A stretch of 64,000 bases of DNA from Clostridioides difficile (GCA_024919175.1 CP103804.1:1364001-1428000), one strand, 5' to 3'; positions 33,024 through 41,761 are shown, counted from the first letter of the stretch. The notes: generated by a model not told the origin, from the sequence alone. A program made the numbers and translations.

Positions 33024-33067
33024 TTGACTGTATCAAGTATTTAATATAATATAGTTGATATAGTCAA
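33024..33067 (+). promoter_or_regulatory. Promoter with paired TTGA-N5-TCAA operators for the bil-like operon
   Basis: TTGACTGTATCAA (33024-33036) and TTGATATAGTCAA (33055-33067) are each palindromic and are near-perfect inverted copies of one another, centred 31 bases apart. The first contains the -35 TTGACT; TATAAT or TAATAT lies between them at 33045-33052. This is a typical autoregulatory arrangement for a MarR dimer pair, probably the product of the next gene. Confidence 0.7.
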
Positions 33068-33103
33068 ACAAATTGTATTAGAATTATAGAGGGGAAATTA
33101 AAA

Positions 33104-33550
33104 ATGGATTTTAAAAAGTTACAGCATGAGAGTTTGTCGTATATTATTTGTTATTTACAAAGGAACTTTAAACTTTATTGTGAAAAATGTCTAAAGCCAT
33201 ATAAGCTTACGAATGGCCTGTATTTTTATTTAATTTATATCAATAAGAATAGGAATTGTTCTTTGAATGATGTTTCAACAGAATTCGAGGTGGATAAAGC
33301 TCATACTACAAGAACTATATCTAGATTAGAACAAGATGGATATATAGAAAAGATTCAAAACCCTAATGATAGCAGAGCTTTTCAATTGAGAATAACAGAC
33401 AAGGGTGAAGAAGTACTGGGAGATATAAAAAACATATTTTCAAAGTGGGATAGTAACATAAAAAAAGAGTTTTTGGATGAAGAATACAAAGACTTAGTAA
33501 AAAAATTACATACAGTAAAAGATATAAAGGCAACAGTGGAGGAAGAATAG
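33104..33550 (+). CDS. bilQ: MarR-family regulator of the bilirubin reductase operon (BilQ-like)
   Basis: The 148-residue protein has the MarR winged helix: SLNDVSTEFEVDKAHTTRTISRLEQDGYIEK followed by the wing NPNDSRAFQLRITDKG. It starts after a GAGGGGAA site. One base separates its stop from the following bilR-like gene, and the paired palindromes 40-80 bases upstream look like its own operators. From memory, bilirubin reductase loci are described as bilQRS with a MarR-type BilQ. The symbol rests on this context; the effector is unknown, bilirubin or a haem product being natural guesses. Confidence 0.75.
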   Translation: MDFKKLQHESLSYIICYLQRNFKLYCEKCLKPYKLTNGLYFYLIYINKNRNCSLNDVSTEFEVDKAHTTRTISRLEQDGYIEKIQNPNDSRAFQLRITDKGEEVLGDIKNIFSKWDSNIKKEFLDEEYKDLVKKLHTVKDIKATVEEE

Positions 33551-33551
33551 G

Positions 33552-34646
33552 ATGTACAGTAATTTATTAAAGTCAATTAAAATTGGAAATTTAGAATTAA
33601 AAAATATAGTGTCTTTTGCACCTACAAGTATGGGTCTTAATTTGGAAGAAAAAATTGACAAGCTTTGTAAAATCGCTAAATCAGGTGTAGCTTTAATTAC
33701 AATAGGAGATGTATCAGTTAGACCTAGTTTTCATAAAATGGCTTTAAGCTTATCAGATGAAGATGGAATTAGAGAGTATAAAAAAATTGTAGATGCAATA
33801 CATGATTCAGGAGCAAAAGTTTCAGCACAAATATTTTGTTCAGATTATGACATGAATTTAATCAGAAATGCTATGAAATTGGGAATTACTTCACATGATG
33901 AAATAAAAAAAATTATGGATGATGGAGTAAAGGATTATGTAACAAATATGCCAAAAGATGAAATAAAAAATATTATAGAGTTGTTTAGAGTAACATCATT
34001 AAATGCAAAAAAGGCAGGATTTGATATGCTTCAAATTCATGGAGATAGACTGGTAGGAAGCTTTTCCTCTAGTATATATAATAATAGAACTGATGAATAT
34101 GGTGGAAGTTGTGATAATAGAAGTAGATTTGCAAGTGAAATAATTAGTAGTATTCGTAATGATATAAAGGATATTCCAATAGATTATAAGCTTGCGATTA
34201 GACAGGAAAATCCTCATTATGGTAATGCAGGAGTTTTATTTTCTGAAGTGGAGTACTTTGTAAAAAAATTTGAATCACTTGGTGTAAATAGCTTTCATGT
34301 AACATTAGCAAATCATTCAAAACTAGAAGACACTATACCAATTAATAATCATCCTTATTTTAAAGAGGAGGGATGTTTTTTATATTTAGCTGATGAAGTT
34401 AAAAAACATACAAGCCTTCCAGTATGCGGTGTTGGGAAGCTATCTAGTCCAGACTTCATAGAAAGTGTTATATCAAATAAAAGAGTGGATATGATTGCCA
34501 TGTCAAGACAACTATTGGCAGACAGTGATTGGTTGCAGAAAGTAAGAGAAGGAAGAGTAGATAATATTAAGAAGTGTTGCTACTGTAATAAAAAATGTGC
34601 AGATGCATTGCAGACACATTCTCAGTTTGGTTGTATATTAGACTAA
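33552..34646 (+). CDS. bilR: Bilirubin reductase (BilR-like), Old Yellow Enzyme family
   Basis: The 364-residue flavoenzyme has the OYE TIM barrel (LKNIVSFAPTSMG start, NRTDEYGGS, VGKLSSPDF, MSRQLLADSDW) and a cysteine cluster near the C-terminus (KKCCYCNKKCAD) typical of the 2,4-dienoyl-CoA reductase branch, but without that branch's extra flavodoxin and FAD domains. Where most OYEs have HGAHGYL, this one reads H163-G-D165-R166. The HGDR motif is reported, as I recall, as diagnostic for BilR, which reduces bilirubin to urobilinogen in gut bacteria. The flavodoxin gene 77 bases downstream would supply electrons. Confidence 0.82.
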   Translation: MYSNLLKSIKIGNLELKNIVSFAPTSMGLNLEEKIDKLCKIAKSGVALITIGDVSVRPSFHKMALSLSDEDGIREYKKIVDAIHDSGAKVSAQIFCSDYDMNLIRNAMKLGITSHDEIKKIMDDGVKDYVTNMPKDEIKNIIELFRVTSLNAKKAGFDMLQIHGDRLVGSFSSSIYNNRTDEYGGSCDNRSRFASEIISSIRNDIKDIPIDYKLAIRQENPHYGNAGVLFSEVEYFVKKFESLGVNSFHVTLANHSKLEDTIPINNHPYFKEEGCFLYLADEVKKHTSLPVCGVGKLSSPDFIESVISNKRVDMIAMSRQLLADSDWLQKVREGRVDNIKKCCYCNKKCADALQTHSQFGCILD

Positions 34647-34723
34647 TAAAATCTTATAGTGATTAAAAACTTAATGATATTAAGAAAATTTAGACAAAAA
34701 CTTAACATATAGGAGGATATATC

Positions 34724-35254
34724 ATGAAAAGTTTAATTTTATATTCAAGTTTAACTGGAAATACTAAAAAAATTGCTCACTCTATATATGATGCAATTCA
34801 AGGCGAAAAAGAAATTAAAAATATCAGTGAAGTAATTGATAATAATATTGACTATGAAAATTATGATATAATATTCTTAGGATATTGGGTAGACAAAGGA
34901 ATTTGTGATAAAAATTCAAAACTAGTCTTTGAAAATATTCATAACAAAAAGCTAGCTTTATTTGGAACAATGGGAGCCAGTACGAAGGGGAACTATGGAA
35001 TTAACATCATGGACAAAGTAAAAGATGTCTTTTCAAAAGATAATGAAATAGTTGGTTCATTTATATGCCAAGGAAAAATTGCAGAAGGTTTAAAGGTTAA
35101 ATATGAAGAAGTGTTAAAGCTTCATCCTGAAAATGAACATATTCGTGAGCAATTAAATAATCATGAAGAATCTCAAAGTCATCCAGATGAGCAAGAGATA
35201 TCTGAAGCTGTTAGATTTGCAAAAGATATAATAGCTAAGGCTAGTGATATGTAA
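34724..35254 (+). CDS. bilS: Flavodoxin-like protein (BilS-like)
   Basis: The 176-residue protein has the flavodoxin FMN loop near its start (SLILYSSLTGNTKKIA), a YDIIFLGYWVDKG strand and an LFGTMGASTKGNYG loop. It is the partner expected in bilQRS-type operons, where BilS helps BilR activity. The gene follows bilR by 77 bases with a good AGGAGG site and no terminator in between. Without the operon context it would be called simply flavodoxin family. Confidence 0.8.
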   Translation: MKSLILYSSLTGNTKKIAHSIYDAIQGEKEIKNISEVIDNNIDYENYDIIFLGYWVDKGICDKNSKLVFENIHNKKLALFGTMGASTKGNYGINIMDKVKDVFSKDNEIVGSFICQGKIAEGLKVKYEEVLKLHPENEHIREQLNNHEESQSHPDEQEISEAVRFAKDIIAKASDM

Positions 35255-35287
35255 TAGTTTAAACTATATAGAAAGGGAGTTTGTAAT

Positions 35288-35383
35288 ATGAAAGAGAGTA
35301 ACGATATTATAATTTCAGTTGGCTCTAAGCAAAGACTGCAAAATGCAATTGCAATAAAACTTTGTTTAGAGCCTAATAAATAA
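35288..35383 (+). CDS. Small ORF (31 residues) within a structured RNA
   Basis: ATG at 35288 follows AAGGGAG by nine bases, and the frame encodes a 31-residue, mostly polar peptide ending LCLEPNK. I recognise no family. The stop codon falls in the loop of one of the alternative hairpins described next. The good ribosome binding site makes translation plausible, and the position suggests a leader peptide or the remains of a larger gene. Confidence 0.4.
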   Translation: MKESNDIIISVGSKQRLQNAIAIKLCLEPNK

Positions 35384-35425
35384 AGCGAATATTTAGGCTA
35401 ACTTGTTTTTGTGCAGTCTTTGCTT
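35321..35425 (+). promoter_or_regulatory. Nested and mutually exclusive hairpins, possible attenuator
   Basis: An outer 14-bp perfect stem joins AAGCAAAGACTGCA (35327-35340) and TGCAGTCTTTGCTT (35412-35425), with AGCCTAA/TTAGGCT (35370-35376/35393-35399) nested within it. TTAGAGCC (35366-35373) can alternatively pair with GGCTCTAA (35321-35328), excluding the nested stem. TTTTATTT follows, so the outer fold could end transcription. It may be the bil operon terminator or an attenuator for the gene at 35464. Confidence 0.55.
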
Positions 35426-35463
35426 TTATTTACAATTTAAAATGTAGATGGGAGCAGAGTACT

Positions 35464-35736
35464 ATGAAGTATGAAAAAGCACAAAATATATTGCCAGAAG
35501 AGATACTTGAATTAATTCAAGAATATACAGATGGTAGTTATTTATATATACCACGAAAGTCTGAAAATAAAAAAGCTTGGGGAGAAAATAGTGGTTCAAG
35601 AAATATCTTGAAAGAAAGAAATAAAGAAATATCTGATAAGTACAATAAAGGTGTTTCTGTTAAAGAACTTACAAAGGACTATTATTTAACTGAGCACAGT
35701 ATAAGAAGAATAATAAGAGAAGAAAAAAGTGATTGA
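35464..35736 (+). CDS. Small Mor-like helix-turn-helix protein (CD3324 family)
   Basis: The 90-residue basic protein has a C-terminal helix-turn-helix pattern, RNKEISDKYNKGVSVKELTKDYYLTEHSIRRIIREEK, similar to the Mor transcription activator group, and matches the small proteins annotated as the CD3324 family in C. difficile. Its N-terminus (LPEEILELIQEYTDGSYLYIPRK) is characteristic of them. It presumably binds DNA; targets are unknown. It lies after a structured leader and before a terminator at 35787. Confidence 0.65.
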   Translation: MKYEKAQNILPEEILELIQEYTDGSYLYIPRKSENKKAWGENSGSRNILKERNKEISDKYNKGVSVKELTKDYYLTEHSIRRIIREEKSD

Positions 35737-35786
35737 AAATAGAATATTAATGTTATAAAGATAGATTTATATAACAAAAAATTAAG

Positions 35787-35815
35787 AAGAGACTTTTTAA
35801 CAAAGTCTCTTTTTT
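35787..35815 (+). terminator. Terminator after the CD3324-family gene
   Basis: AAGAGACTTT at 35787-35796 pairs with AAAGTCTCTT at 35802-35811, followed by TTTTT. Confidence 0.9.
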
Positions 35816-35919
35816 CGTACAAAATTAGTACAGATTTGTTTATGAACTTGAGGTATGCTCTATTTAAATGATATGATTTCATTGAGGAATTTCTAAATTT
35901 TAAGAAGAGGAATAGAACA

Positions 35920-37479
35920 ATGAGTATTTTAAATGTAAATAATATCAGTTATGGATTTGGAGATAGAACATTATTTAAAGACATATCTTTTAGACTGTTA
36001 AGAGGTGAACATGTAGGTCTTGTTGGAAAAAATGGCGAGGGAAAGTCTACATTTATGAATATAATAACAAGTCAACTGATTCCAGATAGTGGTGATATAC
36101 AATGGAGTAACAAAGTAAGAGTTGGATATATGGACCAACATACTAAACTAGAAAAAGGTAATACAATAAAAGATATTTTAAGAGAATCTTTTAAGGAACT
36201 TTTTGATATGGAAAGTGAAATGAATAGTATATACAGTAAAATGGGAGAAATGAATGAGCATGAGATAAATAAGTCTCTTGAAAAAGTCGCTAATATACAA
36301 GACTTTTTAAATAATAATGAATTTTACAATATTGATTCAAAGATAGATTCAATTGCTTTAGGTCTTGGATTTAGACATATTGGACTTGATAGAGATGTTT
36401 CAGAATTGAGTGGAGGTCAAAGAACAAAGGTATTATTGGGTAAATTATTGTTAGATGAACCAGATATATTGCTTTTAGATGAACCTACAAATTATTTGGA
36501 TGAAGAACATATAGAATGGTTAAGAAAATATCTTCAAAATTATGAAAATGCATTCATATTGATATCACATGATTTGGAGTTTTTGAATAGTGTTGTAAAT
36601 GTTGTGTGTCATCTTGAAAATATGACATTAACAAGATATATTGGTAATTATGAAAATTTTCAAAAGATGTATGAAGAAAATAAGCGAAATCTAAGAATAG
36701 CGCAAGAAAAACAGATTAGAGAAATATCAAAGCTAGAAGAATATATAGCAAAAAATAAAGTTAGAGCATCAACTAGTAAGATGGCAAAATCAAGACAGAA
36801 AAAATTAGATAAAATAGAAAGAATAAGCATATCCAAGGAAAAAGTAAGACCTCACTTCGACTTTAAAGTATCCCCAAAATCTGGGAAGATGATATTTGAA
36901 GCTAAGAATTTAGTTATAGGATATGAAGTAGCACTAAGCAAACCTATAAATTTAATTATGGAAAGAGGAGAAAAAATAGCTTTAATAGGTGCAAATGGTA
37001 TAGGAAAATCAACCTTATTAAAAAGCTTGATTGGAATAAATAAACCAATAAGTGGAAGTATTGAAGTGGGAGAAGAACAAAATATTGGCTATTTTGAACA
37101 AGAAGTTAAAGAAATAAGTGATAAAAAACTTATTGATGAGGTGTGGTATGAATTTCCAAGATATACAAGATATGAAATAAGAAAAATGCTATCTAGATGT
37201 GGATTGACTAATCAACATATAGAAAGTAAGCTTTCTATATTAAGTGGTGGAGAACAAGCTAAAGTAAGATTATGTAAACTTATAAATAATCCTAGTAATA
37301 TATTAATACTAGATGAACCAACAAATCACTTAGATTCTGAAGCAAAGGAAGAACTAAAAAAAGCTTTAATATCATATGAAGGCAGTATAATTTTAGTCTG
37401 CCATGAGCCAGAATTTTATACTGATATAGTTAATAAAATTTGGGATTGTGAAAAGTGGGCAATTAATTATTTAATATGA
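35920..37479 (+). CDS. ABC-F family ATPase (YbiT/YkpA-like)
   Basis: The 519-residue protein has two ATP-binding cassettes with no membrane segments: Walker A GKNGEGKST and GANGIGKST, signatures LSGGQRTKV and LSGGEQAKV, Walker B LLLDEPTNYLD and LILDEPTNHLD. The inter-domain linker has the KNKVRASTSKMAKSRQKKL stretch of the YbiT/YkpA group. ABC-F proteins act on the ribosome, either in translation control or antibiotic protection. The absence of a long linker tip argues for housekeeping rather than a drug-resistance type, but this is not certain. AGAGG site before ATG. Confidence 0.85.
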   Translation: MSILNVNNISYGFGDRTLFKDISFRLLRGEHVGLVGKNGEGKSTFMNIITSQLIPDSGDIQWSNKVRVGYMDQHTKLEKGNTIKDILRESFKELFDMESEMNSIYSKMGEMNEHEINKSLEKVANIQDFLNNNEFYNIDSKIDSIALGLGFRHIGLDRDVSELSGGQRTKVLLGKLLLDEPDILLLDEPTNYLDEEHIEWLRKYLQNYENAFILISHDLEFLNSVVNVVCHLENMTLTRYIGNYENFQKMYEENKRNLRIAQEKQIREISKLEEYIAKNKVRASTSKMAKSRQKKLDKIERISISKEKVRPHFDFKVSPKSGKMIFEAKNLVIGYEVALSKPINLIMERGEKIALIGANGIGKSTLLKSLIGINKPISGSIEVGEEQNIGYFEQEVKEISDKKLIDEVWYEFPRYTRYEIRKMLSRCGLTNQHIESKLSILSGGEQAKVRLCKLINNPSNILILDEPTNHLDSEAKEELKKALISYEGSIILVCHEPEFYTDIVNKIWDCEKWAINYLI

Positions 37480-37643
37480 TAGAAAATCTTATACTACCGA
37501 TTATATCTTTTATCAATTTTACTATAAGACAAGTTGATTTTACTTTTGAAATCAGGAAGATATGAAAAAACTAAATTAACAGAAAGGCATGGCATTTATG
37601 TGCGATGCTTTTTTTAATAAAATCAAAAAAATAATAAAAATAC

Positions 37644-37730
37644 TTGACTGTAAACCTTGTTTATACTGTATTTTATATAATAATCGAACAGTTTTAAATA
37701 CATAGAAGGAGGCGATTATTACAAAGTATG
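37644..37730 (+). promoter_or_regulatory. MerR-type promoter region with a ribosome binding site but no gene
   Basis: TTGACT (37644-37649) is followed by an imperfect dyad GTAAAC-CTT-GTTTATAC in the spacer, as at MerR promoters. TATAAT occurs at 37676-37681 and AAGGAGG at 37706-37712, but the only following frames are a 9-codon ATG frame at 37728 and an 18-codon frame that would need an ATT start. It looks like the leader of a lost or very short gene, still controlled by the MerR regulator at 37876. Confidence 0.4.
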
Positions 37731-37811
37731 GTATTATTGATAATGGAATATTGGTGAATAAAATAATTAAATAAAAGATTAAAAAAGACTTAGAGTAATA
37801 AAAAAGAAAGC

Positions 37812-37855
37812 TATTAAGTAATACAATAAAAAAGATATTAAGTAATACAATAAAA
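37812..37855 (+). repeat. Two 20-bp direct repeats
   Basis: TATTAAGTAATACAATAAAA occurs at 37812-37831 and again at 37836-37855, a 24-base period immediately before the ribosome binding site of the MerR gene. It is probably a local duplication. Confidence 0.8.
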
Positions 37856-37875
37856 TCGAAAGGTGATGTTTAAAA

Positions 37876-38727
37876 ATGACAATTAAGGAAGTTGAAGAAA
37901 AAACTGGACTAGCACGTTCTAATATTCGATTTTATGAGAAAGAAATGCTCATTCAACCTATTCGTAACGAAAGTAATGGGTATAGAGAGTATTCAGATAC
38001 AAATGTAGAGGACATCAAAAAAATAGCATATTTACGAACATTAGGGATTTCTATTGATGATATTCGTAATATTATGCTTCAGAAAACATCTTTATATGAA
38101 GTGATTGAAAAACAGGAACAAGTTCTTAAAATTCAAATATCTGATTTAGAAAATGCAAAAACTATGTGTGAAAAAATGCTCAAATTTGATGAACTAAGTT
38201 ATTTAAATTTAAAAGTGGAAGAATATATAGCTGAGTTACCAGAATATTGGAATGAAAATAAACATATTTTCAAACTTGATTCTGTAAGTTTCTTATATAT
38301 GTGGGGAGGAAAAGTTACATGGGGAATTGTCATTATTGCCTGTTTACTAATTGCAATAATAGCATTTCCAAAACTGCCAGCTCAAATTCCTGTGCAATGG
38401 AATAATGGTGTAGCCAATAGTGTAGATAAAAAATTTATTTATGCCTATCCCGTTATTTGTGTTGTATTCAGATTTATTTTACGCCCATTTATATGTAGAT
38501 GGTTACAAATACGAGCTTTCTATAGTGATACTATTGCAGACTATTTGACTAATTTTTTATGTTTTGTAGCTTTGTCTGTAGAAGTATTTTCAATATTTTT
38601 TGTCTACAATATTGTCAAGCACATTACAGTTATCCTTTTTATAGATACCTGTGTATTTATTATTTTATTACTAATGGGATGGAATAAAATATACCAAAAA
38701 GACGAGCAATTCTCAAAAGATGAGTAA
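37876..38727 (+). CDS. MerR-family regulator with a membrane C-terminal region
   Basis: Residues 1-75 are a MerR helix-turn-helix and wing (MTIKEVEEKTGLARSNIRFYEKE, YREYSDTNVEDIKKIAYLRTLG), followed by a coiled coil. Residues about 150-275 hold four hydrophobic segments, the first followed by AFPKLPAQIPVQWNNG, a DUF1648-like motif. So this is a membrane-tethered regulator, probably sensing envelope stress or an antimicrobial peptide. Its target may be the promoter at 37644, upstream of which no intact partner gene is found. AAGGTG site before the ATG. Usual MerR dimers lack the membrane part. Confidence 0.8.
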   Translation: MTIKEVEEKTGLARSNIRFYEKEMLIQPIRNESNGYREYSDTNVEDIKKIAYLRTLGISIDDIRNIMLQKTSLYEVIEKQEQVLKIQISDLENAKTMCEKMLKFDELSYLNLKVEEYIAELPEYWNENKHIFKLDSVSFLYMWGGKVTWGIVIIACLLIAIIAFPKLPAQIPVQWNNGVANSVDKKFIYAYPVICVVFRFILRPFICRWLQIRAFYSDTIADYLTNFLCFVALSVEVFSIFFVYNIVKHITVILFIDTCVFIILLLMGWNKIYQKDEQFSKDE

Positions 38728-38810
38728 TGAGTGAACTTACTTTCCATAAATCAAAAGCAAAAGCTTACTTTAGTATCATTGCTTTAAATTCTGATAGGAG
38801 AATAAAAAAG

Positions 38811-38857
38811 AATGCCAGAATTGATAAAAACATAGTGTTTACTAGGATTCTGGCATT
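38811..38857. terminator. Bidirectional terminator between convergent genes
   Basis: AATGCCAGAAT at 38811-38821 pairs with ATTCTGGCATT at 38847-38857, 11 bp with no mismatch. Short T-rich and A-rich flanks permit use from both sides. Confidence 0.75.
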
Positions 38858-38946
38858 TTGCATGTTCAGATTTAAAAACTTTGACTATTGAAAATCAGTG
38901 GAAAAATGTCATTTTTATTAAAAAGCTAATAATTGTACTCTAATCT

Positions 38947-40308
38947 CTACATATTATCTAAAAAAGATAAGAAATCAACTTTGTATACTTTCTTTGGTCT
39001 ACCTCTTTGATTATCCAGCTTTGTATTTACAATAGTTGCAATACCAGCCTTATATAAGATACTTAGGATTCTATTTGCACTTCTAAGAGTTATATTCATA
39101 TAGTCTGATAATGTTTCTGCTGATACATTATTTGAATTTCTATCATTAATCATACTCATAATTTTAGATACATTTACATTAGATAAAGGAATGAAAGAAG
39201 CAACTTTATTAGCTATTGAACTTTCTTCAAGGTCATTAGAATTTTTATTTGAATATAAAGGTCCTATTATATTATTAGTGTCATTTACTATAAATGTACA
39301 ATTTCCACCTAGAGAAGCTGATTTACTATTTGCCTGGCGTGCGTTCTGTTCTGCATGAATATTTGTGTTGCCAATTCCCCAACCAATATTTAAGCTATAC
39401 TTAATTTCTTTTAAGTCTTCTGAAATAAAAAATTCTGTATAGTCCTTAGTCATATTATTTAACATTTCCTTAGTAGTATGTATTTCTATTTTCATGTCAT
39501 TTTTTTTGACTTGAACTCCATAGAATCCATTTCTTGATAAAGAATTTAAGATAGTATTGTATATTTGATTTTGTATCTCATCATTTTTAAATATTAGGTC
39601 ATCATTTATATACTCTGAGCTGTTTATTGTGACTATACAAGTTGCAGATTTATTTTTATCCAATTTTTTTAATGTTATTTCGTTTATTACAGATTTAAAT
39701 GTGTTTAAGATTGATTCAGTAGATGGAACCATATAAATACAGTCATATCCAAGTCTATTTAATTCACAATTAATTATATAATTTCTAGTAATAGAAAGGT
39801 TAATCTTATTATTTTTTAATAAATCTAGGTGTATATCTAATAATTTATCATTTAATTTTTTAAAGTCATATACAGGTTGAGGAATATTGAAATCTTTAAT
39901 TGTATACGGACAGTTTTTTGAATCTATCAATGAATAGATGTCATAATAGTTATTATCTTCTCTTAAAAAATCCATAAATGATTTTGTAAAATCAATCTCT
40001 TTTTTAACATTCAATAGTTTAAATAAGTATTTATAAAAATCTCTTTCATCAAGCTTTAAGAAACTTAATGGGACCTTTATATCCTCTATATTTATTATAA
40101 GTTCACTATATGGAATTATTCCACTACAAACAAATCCATCAAAATTATCTACTTGTTCATTATATATATCTGGCAAATTACTAAAAGGGTTTTCCCCTTT
40201 TAGTTCAATGTATGTAATTTCGCAAATATCTTTTAATTCTTCGAGAGCTTGTTTAAAGTTATCTGCCATAAAATAAGATGTTGTTAAAAAGCCAATCTTA
40301 TATTTCAT
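38947..40308 (-). CDS. Transcriptional regulator with GGDEF/GTP-cyclohydrolase III-like domain
   Basis: The 453-residue protein has three regions: an N-terminal sensor-like part (about 1-190, starting MKYKIGFLTTSYFMADN), a middle domain whose NIGWGIGNTNIHAEQNARQA segment resembles the GTP-cyclohydrolase III/GGDEF fold but lacks a GGDEF catalytic motif, and a C-terminal winged helix (SAETLSDYMNITLRSANRILSILYKAG, RGRPKKVYKV). It is divergent from the M20 peptidase operon at 40575 and is the obvious candidate regulator. The middle domain may bind a nucleotide as a signal. No two-component or MarR features. Confidence 0.65.
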   Translation of the reverse strand: MKYKIGFLTTSYFMADNFKQALEELKDICEITYIELKGENPFSNLPDIYNEQVDNFDGFVCSGIIPYSELIINIEDIKVPLSFLKLDERDFYKYLFKLLNVKKEIDFTKSFMDFLREDNNYYDIYSLIDSKNCPYTIKDFNIPQPVYDFKKLNDKLLDIHLDLLKNNKINLSITRNYIINCELNRLGYDCIYMVPSTESILNTFKSVINEITLKKLDKNKSATCIVTINSSEYINDDLIFKNDEIQNQIYNTILNSLSRNGFYGVQVKKNDMKIEIHTTKEMLNNMTKDYTEFFISEDLKEIKYSLNIGWGIGNTNIHAEQNARQANSKSASLGGNCTFIVNDTNNIIGPLYSNKNSNDLEESSIANKVASFIPLSNVNVSKIMSMINDRNSNNVSAETLSDYMNITLRSANRILSILYKAGIATIVNTKLDNQRGRPKKVYKVDFLSFLDNM

Positions 40309-40454
40309 AAAACCTCCTTTAAAATTTCGAAAGTATTGTAACTAAATATCAATTTATAACCTCATTTTATAATAGTAGATAAAAAGCGTCAATTCATTTT
40401 ACAAAGTAATAATTAAAAGAAAAATCAGAAAATAAAAAATATACTGAAAAAATG

Positions 40455-40483
40455 TTGACTTATGAAAAAAATTGTGTTATTTT
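40455..40483 (+). promoter_or_regulatory. Promoter for the M20-yjiHG-like operon
   Basis: TTGACT at 40455-40460 and TATTTT at 40478-40483 are 17 bases apart. An imperfect hairpin, CCTAAAG/CTTTTAGG, lies about 35 bases downstream in the untranslated leader. Confidence 0.55.
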
Positions 40484-40574
40484 GTAATTAAGGACTAGTC
40501 TTTTAAAATTTCCTAAAGTATAAACTCAGCTTTTAGGGAAAAATATATTTTATTTAAAAATAAAGGAGATTATT

Positions 40575-41747
40575 ATGAGTACATATCTAAATGAGATTTC
40601 TAAATTTGTTGACGAGAATAGAGAAGAAATAATTTCATTGTGGAAAGAGATTGTTAATATTGAAAGTTACACAAACTGTAAAGAGAGTGTAAATAAAGTG
40701 GCTGAGAAATTAAAATGTGAGTTTGAAAAAGAAGGATTAGATTGTGATTTAATAGATGTTGGAAATAATGGCAATACATTAGTAGGTACACTTGGTTCTA
40801 ACAGAAATGAGAAACCAATAATTTTTTCAGGTCATATGGATACTGTCTTTGAAATAGGTACATTTGGAGAAAATCCATTTAAAATAATGGAAGGAAGAGC
40901 ATATGGCCCAGGTGTGTTAGATATGAAAGGTGGAATAGTAATTTCTTTATACGTTATTAAAGCTTTAAATAAGATAGGGTACAAAGATAGACCAATAAAA
41001 ATAGTTTTTTCAGGAGATGAAGAGATAGGACACAAGGATTCAAAGGGAGGAGACCTTATATTAAAAGAAGCAAAAGGTGGTCTATGTGCATTTAATATGG
41101 AAACTGGATTGGTAGATAATAGCTTATGTGTAGGTAGAAAAGGAAGAATCGGGTGTAATATACATGTAAAAGGTGTAGAAACACATGCAGGAAATGATTT
41201 TGAAGGTGGAAGAAATGCAATAGAAGAAATGGCTAATAAGATATTACAAATACAAAAATTGACTAATCTTGAAGTTGGAACTACAGCAAGTGTAAGTATA
41301 ATTAAAGGAGGAAGAGTATCAAATTCTATTCCAGAAGATTGTAGTATAGAAGTAGACCTTAGATTTGAAAAAGTAGAAGAAATGGAAAACGTTAAAAAAA
41401 GAATTCAAGAAATATGTGGAGACACTTATATAGAAGGAACTTCTACACATGTTGATTTTGTAAGTGAAATGATGCCATTTGAAACTACAGAGGATGTTAT
41501 GAAGTTTCACAAGTTTGTAAATACAGTATCAAAAGAAAATGGGTTTGGTGAAATAAATGCTAAGAGACTTGGAGGAAGTTCAGATGCTAGTTATTTAACT
41601 ATTGCAAACGTTCCTACAATATGTTCTTTTGGAGTAAAGGGAGAATGGAATCATACATCAAGAGAATATGCATTAGTAGATTCTATGTTTGAAAGAGTGA
41701 AATTGATTTCTACAATTGTTTTAAATTTAGACAAACTTGATATATAA
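40575..41747 (+). CDS. M20 family metallopeptidase (YgeY/ArgE/DapE-like)
   Basis: The 390-residue enzyme has the M20A pattern: the metal-binding FSGHMDTVF and RAYGPGVLDMKGG, the catalytic glutamate pair in SGDEEIGH, and the lid domain with ETHAGNDFEGGRNA. Such enzymes deacylate N-acyl amino acids or cleave dipeptides. The gene leads an operon with two YjiH/YjiG-like membrane proteins (15 bases downstream) and neighbours a D-threonine-aldolase-like protein on the other strand, suggesting uptake and breakdown of an unusual dipeptide or D-amino-acid derivative. AAAGGAG site before the ATG. Confidence 0.85.
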   Translation: MSTYLNEISKFVDENREEIISLWKEIVNIESYTNCKESVNKVAEKLKCEFEKEGLDCDLIDVGNNGNTLVGTLGSNRNEKPIIFSGHMDTVFEIGTFGENPFKIMEGRAYGPGVLDMKGGIVISLYVIKALNKIGYKDRPIKIVFSGDEEIGHKDSKGGDLILKEAKGGLCAFNMETGLVDNSLCVGRKGRIGCNIHVKGVETHAGNDFEGGRNAIEEMANKILQIQKLTNLEVGTTASVSIIKGGRVSNSIPEDCSIEVDLRFEKVEEMENVKKRIQEICGDTYIEGTSTHVDFVSEMMPFETTEDVMKFHKFVNTVSKENGFGEINAKRLGGSSDASYLTIANVPTICSFGVKGEWNHTSREYALVDSMFERVKLISTIVLNLDKLDI

Positions 41748-41761
41748 AAGGGGGATTTTAT

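Noticed and set aside
35920..37479. Antibiotic-resistance ABC-F (CplR/Vga-type)
   Set aside because: The linker and overall motifs look like the YbiT/YkpA group rather than the extended linker of resistance factors; cannot be settled without phylogeny.
37718..37774. 18-codon frame starting at ATT after AAGGAGG
   Set aside because: ATT starts are very rare and the peptide has no recognised family; kept only as an observation under the MerR promoter.
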